Of a stretch of 64,000 bases of DNA, positions 47,854 through 62,700 are shown in pieces (position 1 is the first letter of the stretch; each line of letters opens with the position of its first letter). A program made the position numbers and the translations under genes. Source of the DNA: Hydractinia symbiolongicarpus (Eukaryota; Cnidaria; Hydrozoa; Anthoathecata; Hydractiniidae); the NCBI RefSeq assembly GCF_029227915.1, contig NC_079881.1, positions 28,187,501 to 28,251,500 of the forward strand, read 5' to 3'. Under the pieces are notes generated by a model. That model ran no database searches. It saw nothing but the letters and a program-made list of their open reading frames with translations, and was not told the DNA's origin.

Positions 47854-50800
47854 CATGAGACTTGTAGTTTTCAAAAATGTTTTCTATTTTGATGAGACGC
47901 TTGATGAAAGTGGTTTAATCGTCAGCAAACAAAAACCCGTGATTTCCCGTAAATCCCGGGCTTGGCCCGTATAGTGGAATGTATACAAAGAAAGTATCCT
48001 GTGAGTAAACTCATTTCCAAAACGATTTTTTAAATTTTCTTTTCACCACTAAAACGCATGAGAATTGTAGTTTTCAAAAATGTTTTCATTTTTGATGGGA
48101 CGCTGAATAAAAAAAGTTTAATTGCCGGCAAACGAAAACCCGCGATTTCCCGTAAATCCCGCACTCGGCCCGTACAGTCAAAAGTTTACAAAGAAAGTAC
48201 CCAGGGAGTAAACTCATTTTCCGAACGATTTTTTAAATTATTTTTTCACCAATAAAACGCATGAGACTTGTAGTTTTCAAAAATGTTTTCATTTTTGATT
48301 GGACGCTTAATGAAAGAGGTTTATTCGACGGCAATCGAAAACCAGCGATTTCCCCTAAATCCCAGGCTTGGCCCGTGTAGTCGAATGTATACAAAGAAAG
48401 TACCCAGGGAGTAAACTCATTATCAGAACGATTTTTTAAATTATTTTTTCACCACTAAAACGCATAAGACTTGTAGTTTTCAATAATGTTTTCATTTGTG
48501 ATAAGACGCTGAATAAAAGAAGTTTAAACGCCGGCAAACGAAAACCTGCGATTTCCCGTAAATCCCGGACTCTGCCCGTATAAACAAAAGTATACAAAGA
48601 AAGTACCCAGGGAGTAAACTCATTTCCCGAGCGATTTTTTAAATTATTTTTTCACCACTAAAACGCATGAGACTTGTAGTTTTCAAAAATATGTTCATTT
48701 TTAATGAGACGCTGAATAAAAGAAGTTTAATCGCCGGAAAACGAAAACCTGCGATTTCCCGTAAATCCCGGACTCGGCCCGTATAGTCAAAAGTATACAA
48801 AGAAAGTACCCATGGTGTAAACTCATTTTCCGAACGATTTTTTAAATTATTATTTCACCACTAAAGCCCATGAGACTTCTAGTTTTTAAAAATATTTTCA
48901 TTTTTGATGAGACGCTGAATAAAAGAAGTTTAATCGCCGGCAAACGAAAACCTGCGACTTCCCGTAAATCCCGGACTCGGCCCGTATAGTCAAAAGTATA
49001 CAAAGAAAGTACCCAGGGAGTAAACTCATTTCCCGAACGATTTTTTAAATTATTTTTTCACCACTAAAACGCATGAGACTTGTAGTTTTCAAAAATGTTT
49101 TCATTTTTGATTGGACGCTTAATGAAAGAGGTTTATTCGACGGCAATCGAAAACCAGCGATTTCCCCTAAATCCCAGGCTTGGCCCGTGTAGTCGAATGT
49201 ATACAAAGAAAGTACCCAGGGAGTAAACTCATTATCAGAACGATTTTTTAAATTATTTTTTCACCACTAAAACGCATAAGACTGGTAGTTTTCAATAATG
49301 CTTTCATTTGTGATAAGACGCTGAATAAAAGAAGTTTAAACGCCGGCAAACGAAAACCTGCGATTTCCCGTAAATCCCGGACTCTGCCCGTATAAACAAA
49401 AGTATACAAAGAAAGTACCCAGGGAGTAAACTCATTTCCCGAGCGATTTTTTAAATTATTTTTTCACCACTAAAACGCATGAGACTTGTAGTTTTCAAAA
49501 ATATGTTCATTTTTAATGAGACGCTGAATAAAAGAAGTTTAATCGCCGGAAAACGAAAACCTGCAATTTCCCGTAAATCCCGGACTCGGCCCGTATAGTC
49601 AAAAGTATACAAAGAAAGTACCCATGGTGTAAACTCATTTCCCGAACGATTTTTTAAATTATTATTTCACCACTGAAGCCCATGAGACTTCTAGTTTTTA
49701 AAAATGTTTTCATTTTTGATGAGACGCTGAATAAAAGAAGTTTAATCGCCGGCAAACGAAAACCTGCGACTTCCCGTAAATCCCGGACCTGGCCCGTATA
49801 GTCAAAAGTATACAAAGAAAGTACCCAGGGAGTAAACTCATTTCCCGAACGATTTTTTAAATTATTTTTTCACCACTAAAACGCATGAGACTTGTAGTTT
49901 TCAGAAATGTTTTCATTTTTGATGAGACGCTTAATGAAAGTGGTTTAATCGTCGGCAAACGAAAACCCGTGATTTCCCGTAAATCCCGGGCTTGGCCCGT
50001 ATAGTGGAATGTATACAAAGAAAGTACCCTGTGAGTAAACTCATTTCCAAAACGATTTTTTAAATTTTCTTTTCACCACTAAAACGCATGAGACTTGTAG
50101 TTTTCAAAGATGTTTTTATTTTTGTTGAGACACTGAATAAAAAGAGTTTAATCGCCGGCAAACGAAAAACCGCCATTTCCCGTAAATCCCGGGCTTGACC
50201 CGTGTAGTCGAATGTATACAAAGAAAGTACCCAGGGAGTAAACTCATTTCCCGAACGATTTTTTAAATTTTTTTTTCACCACTAAAACGCATGAAACTTG
50301 TAGTTTTCAAAAATGTTTTCATTTTTGATGAGACGCTTAATGAAAGAGGTTTAATCGCCGGCAAACGAAAATCTGCGATTTCCCGTAAATTCCGGGTTTG
50401 GCCCGTATAGTCGAATGTATACAAAGAAAGTACCCTGTGAGTAAACTCATTTCCAAAACGATTTTTTTAATTTTCTTTTCACCACTAAAACGCATGAGAC
50501 TTGTAGTTTTCAAAAATGTTTTCATTTTTGATGAGACACTGAATAAAAAGAGTTTAATCGCCGGCAAACGAAAACCCGCCATTTCCCGTAAATCCCGGGC
50601 TTGGGCCGTATAGTCGAAAGTACACAAAGAAAGTACCCAGGGAGTAAACTCATTTCCCGAACGATTTTTTAAATTATTTTTTCACCACTAAAACGCATGA
50701 GACTTGTAGTTTTCAAAAATGTTTTCATTTTTGATTGGACGCTTAATGAAAGAGGTTTATTCGACGGCAATCGAAAACCAGCGATTTCCCCTAAATCCCA

Positions 50801-53800
50801 GGCTTGGCCCGTGTAGTCGAATGTATACAAAGAAAGTACCCAGGGAGTAAACTCATTATCAGAACGATTTTTTAAATTATTTTTTCACCACTAAAACGCA
50901 TAAGACTTGTAGTTTTCAATAATGTTTTCATTTGTGATAAGACGCTGAATAAAAGAAGTTTAAACGCCGGCAAACGAAAACCTGCGATTTCCCGTAAATC
51001 CCGGACTCTGCCCGTATAAACAAAAGTATACAAAGAAAGTACCCAGGGAGTAAACTCATTTCCCGAGCGATTTTTTAAATTATTTTTTCACCACTAAAAC
51101 GCATGAGACTTGTAGTTTTCAAAAATATGTTCATTTTTAATGAGACGCTGAATAAAAAAAGTTTAATCGCCGGAAAACGAAAACCTGCGATTTCCCGTAA
51201 ATCCCGGACTCAGCCCGTATAGTCAAAAGTATACAAAGAAAGTACCCATGGTGTAAACTCATTTCCAAAACGATTTTTTTAATTTTCTTTTCACCACTAA
51301 AACGCATGAGACTTGTAGTTTTCAAAAATGTTTTCATTTTTGATGAGACACTGAATAAAAAGAGTTTAATCGCCGGCAAACGAAAACCTGCGATTTCCCG
51401 TAAATCCCGGACTCTGCCCGTATAAACAAAAGTATACAAAGAAAGTACCCAGGGAGTAAACTCATTTCCCGAGCGATTTTTTAAATTTTCTTTTCACCAG
51501 TAAAACGCATGAGACTTGTAGTTTTCAAAAATGTTTTCTATTTTGATGAGACGCTTGATGAAAGTGGTTTAATCGTCAGCAAACAAAAACCCGTGATTTC
51601 CCGTAAATCCCGGGCTTGGCCCGTATAGTGGAATGTATACAAAGAAAGTATCCTGTGAGTAAACTCATTTCCAAAACGATTTTTTAAATTTTCTTTTCAC
51701 CACTAAAACGCATGAGAATTGTAGTTTTCAAAAATGTTTTCATTTTTGATGGGACGCTGAATAAAAAAAGTTTAATTGCCGGCAAACGAAAACCCGCGAT
51801 TTCCCGTAAATCCCGCACTCGGCCCGTACAGTCAAAAGTTTACAAAGAAAGTACCCAGGGAGTAAACTCATTTTCCGAACGATTTTTTAAATTATTTTTT
51901 CACCAATAAAACGCATGAGACTTGTAGTTTTCAAAAATGTTTTCATTTTTGATTGGACGCTTAATGAAAGAGGTTTATTCGACGGCAATCGAAAACCAGC
52001 GATTTCCCCTAAATCCCAGGCTTGGCCCGTGTAGTCGAATGTATACAAAGAAAGTACCCAGGGAGTAAACTCATTATCAGAACGATTTTTTAAATTATTT
52101 TTTCACCACTAAAACGCATAAGACTTGTAGTTTTCAATAATGTTTTCATTTGTGATAAGACGCTGAATAAAAGAAGTTTAAACGCCGGCAAACGAAAACC
52201 TGCGATTTCCCGTAAATCCCGGACTCTGCCCGTATAAACAAAAGTATACAAAGAAAGTACCCAGGGAGTAAACTCATTTCCCGAGCGATTTTTTAAATTA
52301 TTTTTTCACCACTAAAACGCATGAGACTTGTAGTTTTCAAAAATATGTTCATTTTTAATGAGACGCTGAATAAAAGAAGTTTAATCGCCGGAAAACGAAA
52401 ACCTGCGATTTCCCGTAAATCCCGGACTCGGCCCGTATAGTCAAAAGTATACAAAGAAAGTACCCATGGTGTAAACTCATTTTCCGAACGATTTTTTAAA
52501 TTATTATTTCACCACTAAAGCCCATGAGACTTCTAGTTTTTAAAAATATTTTCATTTTTGATGAGACGCTGAATAAAAGAAGTTTAATCGCCGGCAAACG
52601 AAAACCTGCGACTTCCCGTAAATCCCGGACTCGGCCCGTATAGTCAAAAGTATACAAAGAAAGTACCCAGGGAGTAAACTCATTTCCCGAACGATTTTTT
52701 AAATTATTTTTTCACCACTAAAACGCATGAGACTTGTAGTTTTCAAAAATGTTTTCATTTTTGATTGGACGCTTAATGAAAGAGGTTTATTCGACGGCAA
52801 TCGAAAACCAGCGATTTCCCCTAAATCCCAGGCTTGGCCCGTGTAGTCGAATGTATACAAAGAAAGTACCCAGGGAGTAAACTCATTATCAGAACGATTT
52901 TTTAAATTATTTTTTCACCACTAAAACGCATAAGACTGGTAGTTTTCAATAATGCTTTCATTTGTGATAAGACGCTGAATAAAAGAAGTTTAAACGCCGG
53001 CAAACGAAAACCTGCGATTTCCCGTAAATCCCGGACTCTGCCCGTATAAACAAAAGTATACAAAGAAAGTACCCAGGGAGTAAACTCATTTCCCGAGCGA
53101 TTTTTTAAATTATTTTTTCACCACTAAAACGCATGAGACTTGTAGTTTTCAAAAATATGTTCATTTTTAATGAGACGCTGAATAAAAGAAGTTTAATCGC
53201 CGGAAAACGAAAACCTGCAATTTCCCGTAAATCCCGGACTCGGCCCGTATAGTCAAAAGTATACAAAGAAAGTACCCATGGTGTAAACTCATTTCCCGAA
53301 CGATTTTTTAAATTATTATTTCACCACTGAAGCCCATGAGACTTCTAGTTTTTAAAAATGTTTTCATTTTTGATGAGACGCTGAATAAAAGAAGTTTAAT
53401 CGCCGGCAAACGAAAACCTGCGACTTCCCGTAAATCCCGGACCTGGCCCGTATAGTCAAAAGTATACAAAGAAAGTACCCAGGGAGTAAACTCATTTCCC
53501 GAACGATTTTTTAAATTATTTTTTCACCACTAAAACGCATGAGACTTGTAGTTTTCAGAAATGTTTTCATTTTTGATGAGACGCTTAATGAAAGTGGTTT
53601 AATCGTCGGCAAACGAAAACCCGTGATTTCCCGTAAATCCCGGGCTTGGCCCGTATAGTGGAATGTATACAAAGAAAGTACCCTGTGAGTAAACTCATTT
53701 CCAAAACGATTTTTTAAATTTTCTTTTCACCACTAAAACGCATGAGACTTGTAGTTTTCAAAGATGTTTTTATTTTTGTTGAGACACTGAATAAAAAGAG

Positions 53801-55567
53801 TTTAATCGCCGGCAAACGAAAAACCGCCATTTCCCGTAAATCCCGGGCTTGACCCGTGTAGTCGAATGTATACAAAGAAAGTACCCAGGGAGTAAACTCA
53901 TTTCCCGAACGATTTTTTAAATTTTTTTTTCACCACTAAAACGCATGAAACTTGTAGTTTTCAAAAATGTTTTCATTTTTGATGAGACGCTTAATGAAAG
54001 AGGTTTAATCGCCGGCAAACGAAAATCTGCGATTTCCCGTAAATTCCGGGTTTGGCCCGTATAGTCGAATGTATACAAAGAAAGTACCCTGTGAGTAAAC
54101 TCATTTCCAAAACGATTTTTTTAATTTTCTTTTCACCACTAAAACGCATGAGACTTGTAGTTTTCAAAAATGTTTTCATTTTTGATGAGACACTGAATAA
54201 AAAGAGTTTAATCGCCGGCAAACGAAAACCCGCCATTTCCCGTAAATCCCGGGCTTGGGCCGTATAGTCGAAAGTACACAAAGAAAGTACCCAGGGAGTA
54301 AACTCATTTCCCGAACGATTTTTTAAATTATTTTTTCACCACTAAAACGCATGAGACTTGTAGTTTTCAAAAATATGTTCATTTTTAATGAGACGCTGAA
54401 TAAAAGAAGTTTAATCGCCGGAAAACGAAAACCTGCAATTTCCCGTAAATCCCGGACTCGGCCCGTATAGTCAAAAGTATACAAAGAAAGTACCCATGGT
54501 GTAAACTCATTTCCCGAACGATTTTTTAAATTATTATTTCACCACTGAAGCCCATGAGACTTCTAGTTTTTAAAAATGTTTTCATTTTTGATGAGACGCT
54601 GAATAAAAGAAGTTTAATCGCCGGCAAACGAAAACCTGCGACTTCCCGTAAATCCCGGACCTGGCCCGTATAGTCAAAAGTATACAAAGAAAGTACCCAG
54701 GGAGTAAACTCATTTCCCGAACGATTTTTTAAATTATTTTTTCACCACTAAAACGCATGAGACTTGTAGTTTTCAGAAATGTTTTCATTTTTGATGAGAC
54801 GCTTAATGAAAGTGGTTTAATCGTCGGCAAACGAAAACCCGTGATTTCCCGTAAATCCCGGGCTTGGCCCGTATAGTGGAATGTATACAAAGAAAGTACC
54901 CTGTGAGTAAACTCATTTCCAAAACGATTTTTTAAATTTTCTTTTCACCACTAAAACGCATGACACTTGTAGTTTTCAAAGATGTTTTTATTTTTGTTGA
55001 GACACTGAATAAAAAGAGTTTAATCGCCGGCAAACGAAAAACCGCCATTTCCCGTAAATCCCGGGCTTGACCCGTGTAGTCGAATGTATACAAAGAAAGT
55101 ACCCAGGGAGTAAACTCATTTCCCGAACGATTTTTTAAATTTTTTTTTCACCACTAAAACGCATGAAACTTGTAGTTTTCAAAAATGTTTTCATTTTTGA
55201 TGAGACGCTTAATGAAAGAGGTTTAATCGCCGGCAAACGAAAATCTGCGATTTCCCGTAAATTCCGGGTTTGGCCCGTATAGTCGAATGTATACAAAGAA
55301 AGTACCCTGTGAGTAAACTCATTTCCAAAACGATTTTTTTAATTTTCTTTTCACCACTAAAACGCATGAGACTTGTAGTTTTCAAAAATGTTTTCATTTT
55401 TGATGAGACACTGAATAAAAAGAGTTTAATCGCCGGCAAACGAAAACCCGCCATTTCCCGTAAATCCCGGGCTTGGGCCGTATAGTCGAAAGTACACAAA
55501 GAAAGTACCCAGGGAGTAAACTCATTTCCCGAACGATTTTTTAAATTATTTTTTCACCACTAAAACG
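47854..55567 (+). repeat. HOR domain 12: 18-mer of 3654 bp plus 6-mer of 1218 bp
   Basis: Eighteen monomers at 47854-51507 recur from 51508; 14 of them are kept up to 54349. The unit start is marked by CACCAGTAAAACG and TTTTCTATTTTGATG with CGCTTGATGAAAG, present at 47854 and 51508 only. From 53132 a 6-mer (H, I, D', A form, CATGAAACTTG, CATGAG) is tandemly repeated at 54350-55567. The sequence then continues at 55568 with the GATTGG monomer that followed the unit at 50696. Inside the 18-mer, a four-monomer set GATTGG, G, H, I appears at 48260 and 49072. The second set carries the private states GACTGGTAG and ATGCTTTC, also found at 52929. Confidence 0.9.
53132..55567 (+). repeat. Tandem 6-mer, 1218 bp x 2
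   Basis: The block 53132-54349 is repeated at 54350-55567. Both contain CCTGCAATTTCCCG in H, GGACCTGG in I, TTTTCAAAGATGTTTTTATTTTTG in the A form, and CATGAAACTTG. A private difference is CATGACACTTG at 54959 against CATGAGACTTG at 53741. The single counterpart in the first 18-mer copy is 49478-50695. Confidence 0.9.
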
Positions 55568-56785
55568 CATGAGACTTGTAGTTTTCAAAAATGTTTTCAT
55601 TTTTGATTGGACGCTTAATGAAAGAGGTTTATTCGACGGCAATCGAAAACCAGCGATTTCCCCTAAATCCCAGGCTTGGCCCGTGTAGTCGAATGTATAC
55701 AAAGAAAGTACCCAGGGAGTAAACTCATTATCAGAACGATTTTTTAAATTATTTTTTCACCACTAAAACGCATAAGACTTGTAGTTTTCAATAATGTTTT
55801 CATTTGTGATAAGACGCTGAATAAAAGAAGTTTAAACGCCGGCAAACGAAAACCTGCGATTTCCCGTAAATCCCGGACTCTGCCCGTATAAACAAAAGTA
55901 TACAAAGAAAGTACCCAGGGAGTAAACTCATTTCCCGAGCGATTTTTTAAATTATTTTTTCACCACTAAAACGCATGAGACTTGTAGTTTTCAAAAATAT
56001 GTTCATTTTTAATGAGACGCTGAATAAAAAAAGTTTAATCGCCGGAAAACGAAAACCTGCGATTTCCCGTAAATCCCGGACTCAGCCCGTATAGTCAAAA
56101 GTATACAAAGAAAGTACCCATGGTGTAAACTCATTTCCAAAACGATTTTTTTAATTTTCTTTTCACCACTAAAACGCATGAGACTTGTATTTTTCAAAAA
56201 TGTTTTCATTTTTGATGAGACACTGAATAAAAAGAGTTTAATCGCCGGCAAACGAAAACCTGCGATTTCCCGTAAATCCCGGACTCTGCCCGTATAAACA
56301 AAAGTATTCAAAGAAAGTACCCAGGGAGTAAACTCATTTCCCGAGCGATTTTTTAAATTATTTTTTCACCACTAAAACGCATGAGACTTGTAGTTTTCAA
56401 AAATATGTTCATTTTTAATGAGACGCTGAATAAAAAAAGTTTAATCGCCGGAAAACGAAAAACTGCGATTTCCCGTAAATCCCGGACTCGGCCCGTATAG
56501 TCAAAAGTGTACAAAGAAAGTACCCATGGTGTAAACTCATTTCCAAAACGATTTTTTTAATTTTCTTTTCACCACTAAAACGCATGAGACTTGTAGTTTT
56601 CAAAAATGTTTTCATTTTTGATTGGACGCTTAATGAAAGAGGTTTATTCGACGGCAATCGAAAACCAGCGATTTCCCCTAAATCCCAGGCTTGGCCCGTG
56701 TAGTCGAATGTATACAAAGAAAGTACCCAGGGAGTAAACTCATTATCAGAACGATTTTTTAAATTATTTTTTCACCACTAAAACG
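55568..56785 (+). repeat. Mosaic domain 13
   Basis: Six monomers: GATTGG (55568), G (55771), H (55974), an A form with GGACTCTGCC (56177), H (56380) and GATTGG (56583). The first four copy 50696-51507 at an offset of 4872 bases. H at 55974 and 56380 both read TAAAAAAAGTTTAATCG and a tail of CCCATGGTG with TTTCCAAAACG, a combination of H with the following A form that is otherwise seen only at 51102. Confidence 0.75.
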
Positions 56786-59700
56786 CATAAGACTTGTAGT
56801 TTTCAATAATGTTTTCATTTGTGATAAGACGCTGAATAAAAGAAGTTTAAACGCCGGCAAACGAAAACCTGCGATTTCCCGTAAATCCCGGACTCTGCCC
56901 GTATAAACAAAAGTATACAAAGAAAGTACCCAGGGAGTAAACTCATTTCCCGAGCGATTTTTTAAATTATTTTTTCACCACTAAAACGCATGAGACTTGT
57001 AGTTTTCAAAAATATGTTCATTTTTAATGAGACGCTGAATAAAAGAAGTTTAATCGCCGGAAAACGAAAACCTGCGATTTCCGGTAAATCCCGGACTCGG
57101 CCCGTATAGTCAAAAGTATACAAAGAAAGTACCCATGGTGTAAACTTATTTCCCGAACGATTTTTTAAATTACTATTTCACCACTAAAGCCCATGAGACT
57201 TCTAGTTTTTAAAAATGTTTGCATTTTTGATGAGACGCTGAATAAAAGAAGTTTAATCGCCGGCAAACGAAAACCTGCGACTTCCCGTAAATCCCGGACT
57301 CGGCCCGTATAGTCAAAAGTATACAAAGAAAGTACCCAGGGAGTAAACTCATTTCCCGAACGATTTTTTAAATTATTTTTTCACCACTAAAACGCATGAG
57401 ACTTGTAGTTTTCAGAAATGTTTTCATTTTTGATGAGACGCTTAATGAAAGTGGTTTAATCGTCGGCAAACGAAAACCCGTGATTTCCCGTAAATCCCGG
57501 GCTTGGCCCGTATAGTGGAATGTATACAAAGAAAGTACCCTGTGAGTAAACTCATTTCCAAAACGATTTTTTAAATTTTCTTTTCACCACTAAAACGCAT
57601 GAGACTTGTAGTTTTCAAAAATGTTTTTATTTTTGTTGAGACACTGAATAAAAAGAGTTTAATCGCCGGCAAACGAAAACCCGCCATTTCCCGTAAATCC
57701 CGGGCTTGACCCGTGTAGTCGAATGTATACAAAGAAAGTACCCAGGGAGTAAACTCATTTCCCGAACGATTTTTTAAATATTTTTTTCACCACTAAAACG
57801 CATGAAACTTGTAGTTTTCAAAAATGTTTTCATTTTTGATGAGACGCTTAATGAAAGAGGTTTAATCGCCTGCAAACGAAAATCTGTGATTTCCCGTAAA
57901 TTCCGGGCTTGGCCCGTATAGTCGAATGTATACAAAGAAAGTACCCTGTGAGTAAACTCATTTCCAAAACGATTTTTTTAATTTTCTTTTCAACACTAAA
58001 ACGCATGAGACTTGTAGTTTTCAAAAATGTTTTCATTTTTGATGAGACACTGAATAAAAAGAGTTTAATCGCCGGCAAACGAAAACCCGCCATTTCCCGT
58101 AAATCCCGGGCTTGACCCGTGTAGTCGAATGTATACAAAGAAAGTACCCAGGGAGTAAACTCATTTCCCGAACGATTTTTTAAATTTTTTTTTCACCACT
58201 AAAACGCATGAAACTTGTAGTTTTCAAAAATGGTTTCATTTTTGATGAGACGCTTAATAAAAGAGGTTTAATCGCCGGCAAACGAAAATCTGCGATTTCC
58301 CGTAAATCTCGGGCTTGGGCCGTATAGTCGAAAGTACACAAAGAAAATACCCTGTGAGTAAACTCATCTCCAGAACGATTTTTTAAATTATTTTTCACCA
58401 CTGAAACGCATAAGACTTGTAGTTTTCAAAAATGTTTTTATTTTTGATGAGACGCTGAATAAAAGAAGTTTAATCGCCGGCAAACGAAAACCGCGATTTC
58501 CCGTAAATTCCGGGTTTGGCCCGTATAGTCGAATGTATACAAAGAAAGTACCCTGTGAGTAAACTCATTTCCAAAACGATTTTTTTAATTTTCTTTTCAC
58601 CACTAAAACGCATGAGACTTGTAGTTTTCAAAAATGTTTTCATTTTTGATGAGACACTGAATAAAAAGAGTTTAATCGCCGGCAAACGAAAACCCGCCAT
58701 TTCCCGTAAATCCCGGGCTTGGGCCGTATAGTCGAAAGTACACAAAGAAAGTACCCAGGGAGTAAACTCATTTCCCGAACGATTTTTTAAATTATTTTTT
58801 CACCACTAAAACGCATGAGACTTGTAGTTTTCAAAAATGTTTTCATTTTTGATTGGACGCTTAATGAAAGAGGTTTATTCGACGGCAATCGAAAACCAGC
58901 GATTTCCCCTAAATCCCAGGCTTGGCCCGTGTAGTCGAATGTATACAAAGAAAGTACCCAGGGAGTAAACTCATTATCAGAACGATTTTTTAAATTATTT
59001 TTTCACCACTAAAACGCATAAGACTTGTAGTTTTCAATAATGTTTTCATTTGTGATAAGACGCTGAATAAAAGAAGTTTAAACGCCGGCAAACGAAAACC
59101 TGCGATTTCCCGTAAATCCCGGACTCTGCCCGTATAAACAAAAGTATACAAAGAAAGTACCCAGGGAGTAAACTCATTTCCCGAGCGATTTTTTAAATTA
59201 TTTTTTCACCACTAAAACCCATGAGACTTCTAGTTTTTAAAAATGTTTTCATTTTTGATGAGACGCTGAATAAAAGAAGTTTAATCGCCGGCAAACGAAA
59301 ACCTGCGACTTCCCGTAAATCCCGGACCTGGCCCGTATAGTCAAAAGTATACAAAGAAAGTACCCAGGGAGTAAACTCATTTCCCGAACGATTTTTTAAA
59401 TTATTTTTTCACCACTAAAACGCATGAGACTTGTAGTTTTCAGAAATGTTTTCATTTTTGATGAGACGCTTAATGAAAGTGGTTTAATCGTCGGCAAACG
59501 AAAACCCGTGATTTCCCGTAAATCCCGGGCTTGGCCCGTATAGTGGAATGTATACAAAGAAAGTACCCTGTGAGTAAACTCATTTCCAAAACGATTTTTT
59601 AAATTTTCTTTTCACCACTAAAACGCATGAGACTTGTAGTTTTCAATAATGTTTTCATTTGTGATAAGACGCTGAATAAAAGAAGTTTAAACGCCGGCAA

Positions 59701-62700
59701 ACGAAAACCTGCGATTTCCCGTAAATCCCGGACTCTGCCCGTATAAACAAAAGTATACAAAGAAAGTACCCAGGGAGTAAACTCATTTCCCGAGCGATTT
59801 TTTAAATTATTTTTTCACCACTAAAACGCATGAGACTTGTAGTTTTCAAAAATATGTTCATTTTTAATGAGACGCTGAATAAAAGAAGTTTAATCGCCGG
59901 AAAACGAAAACCTGCGATTTCCGGTAAATCCCGGACTCGGCCCGTATAGTCAAAAGTATACAAAGAAAGTACCCATGGTGTAAACTTATTTCCCGAACGA
60001 TTTTTTAAATTACTATTTCACCACTAAAGCCCATGAGACTTCTAGTTTTTAAAAATGTTTGCATTTTTGATGAGACGCTGAATAAAAGAAGTTTAATCGC
60101 CGGCAAACGAAAACCTGCGACTTCCCGTAAATCCCGGACTCGGCCCGTATAGTCAAAAGTATACAAAGAAAGTACCCAGGGAGTAAACTCATTTCCCGAA
60201 CGATTTTTTAAATTATTTTTTCACCACTAAAACGCATGAGACTTGTAGTTTTCAGAAATGTTTTCATTTTTGATGAGACGCTTAATGAAAGTGGTTTAAT
60301 CGTCGGCAAACGAAAACCCGTGATTTCCCGTAAATCCCGGGCTTGGCCCGTATAGTGGAATGTATACAAAGAAAGTACCCTGTGAGTAAACTCATTTCCA
60401 AAACGATTTTTTAAATTTTCTTTTCACCACTAAAACGCATGAGACTTGTAGTTTTCAAAAATGTTTTTATTTTTGTTGAGACACTGAATAAAAAGAGTTT
60501 AATCGCCGGCAAACGAAAACCCGCCATTTCCCGTAAATCCCGGGCTTGACCCGTGTAGTCGAATGTATACAAAGAAAGTACCCAGGGAGTAAACTCATTT
60601 CCCGAACGATTTTTTAAATATTTTTTTCACCACTAAAACGCATGAAACTTGTAGTTTTCAAAAATGTTTTCATTTTTGATGAGACGCTTAATGAAAGAGG
60701 TTTAATCGCCTGCAAACGAAAATCTGTGATTTCCCGTAAATTCCGGGCTTGGCCCGTATAGTCGAATGTATACAAAGAAAGTACCCTGTGAGTAAACTCA
60801 TTTCCAAAACGATTTTTTTAATTTTCTTTTCAACACTAAAACGCATGAGACTTGTAGTTTTCAAAAATGTTTTCATTTTTGATGAGACACTGAATAAAAA
60901 GAGTTTAATCGCCGGCAAACGAAAACCCGCCATTTCCCGTAAATCCCGGGCTTGACCCGTGTAGTCGAATGTATACAAAGAAAGTACCCAGGGAGTAAAC
61001 TCATTTCCCGAACGATTTTTTAAATTTTTTTTTCACCACTAAAACGCATGAAACTTGTAGTTTTCAAAAATGGTTTCATTTTTGATGAGACGCTTAATAA
61101 AAGAGGTTTAATCGCCGGCAAACGAAAATCTGCGATTTCCCGTAAATCTCGGGCTTGGGCCGTATAGTCGAAAGTACACAAAGAAAGTACCCTGTGAGTA
61201 AACTCATCTCCAGAACGATTTTTTAAATTATTTTTCACCACTGAAACGCATAAGACTTGTAGTTTTCAAAAATGTTTTTATTTTTGATGAGACGCTGAAT
61301 AAAAGAAGTTTAATCGCCGGCAAACGAAAACCGCGATTTCCCGTAAATTCCGGGTTTGGCCCGTATAGTCGAATGTATACAAAGAAAGTACCCTGTGAGT
61401 AAACTCATTTCCAAAACGATTTTTTTAATTTTCTTTTCACCACTAAAACGCATGAGACTTGTAGTTTTCAAAAATGTTTTCATTTTTGATGAGACACTGA
61501 ATAAAAAGAGTTTAATCGCCGGCAAACGAAAACCCGCCATTTCCCGTAAATCCCGGGCTTGGGCCGTATAGTCGAAAGTACACAAAGAAAGTACCCAGGG
61601 AGTAAACTCATTTCCCGAACGATTTTTTAAATTATTTTTTCACCACTAAAACGCATGAGACTTGTAGTTTTCAAAAATGTTTTCATTTTTGATTGGACGC
61701 TTAATGAAAGAGGTTTATTCGACGGCAATCGAAAACCAGCGATTTCCCCTAAATCCCAGGCTTGGCCCGTGTAGTCGAATGTATACAAAGAAAGTACCCA
61801 GGGAGTAAACTCATTATCAGAACGATTTTTTAAATTATTTTTTCACCACTAAAACGCATAAGACTTGTAGTTTTCAATAATGTTTTCATTTGTGATAAGA
61901 CGCTGAATAAAAGAAGTTTAAACGCCGGCAAACGAAAACCTGCGATTTCCCGTAAATCCCGGACTCTGCCCGTATAAACAAAAGTATACAAAGAAAGTAC
62001 CCAGGGAGTAAACTCATTTCCCGAGCGATTTTTTAAATTATTTTTTCACCACTAAAACCCATGAGACTTCTAGTTTTTAAAAATGTTTTCATTTTTGATG
62101 AGACGCTGAATAAAAGAAGTTTAATCGCCGGCAAACGAAAACCTGCGACTTCCCGTAAATCCCGGACCTGGCCCGTATAGTCAAAAGTATACAAAGAAAG
62201 TACCCAGGGAGTAAACTCATTTCCCGAACGATTTTTTAAATTATTTTTTCACCACTAAAACGCATGAGACTTGTAGTTTTCAGAAATGTTTTCATTTTTG
62301 ATGAGACGCTGAATAAAAGAAGTTTAATCGCCGGCAAACGAAAACCTGCGACTTCCCGTAAATCCCGGACCTGGCCCGTATAGTCAAAAGTATACAAAGA
62401 AAGTACCCAGGGAGTAAACTCATTTCCCGAACGATTTTTTAAATTTTCTTTTCACCACTAAAACGCATGAGACTTGTAGTTTTCAAAAATGTTTTTATTT
62501 TTTTTGAGACACTGAATAAAAAGAGTTTAATCGCCGGCAAACGAAAACCCGCCATTTCCCGTAAATCCCGGGCTTGACCCGTGTAGTCGAATGTATACAA
62601 AGAAAGTACCCAGGGAGTAAACTCATTTCCCGAACGATTTTTTAAATATTTTTTTCACCACTAAAACGCATGAAACTTGTAGTTTTCAAAAATGTTTTCA

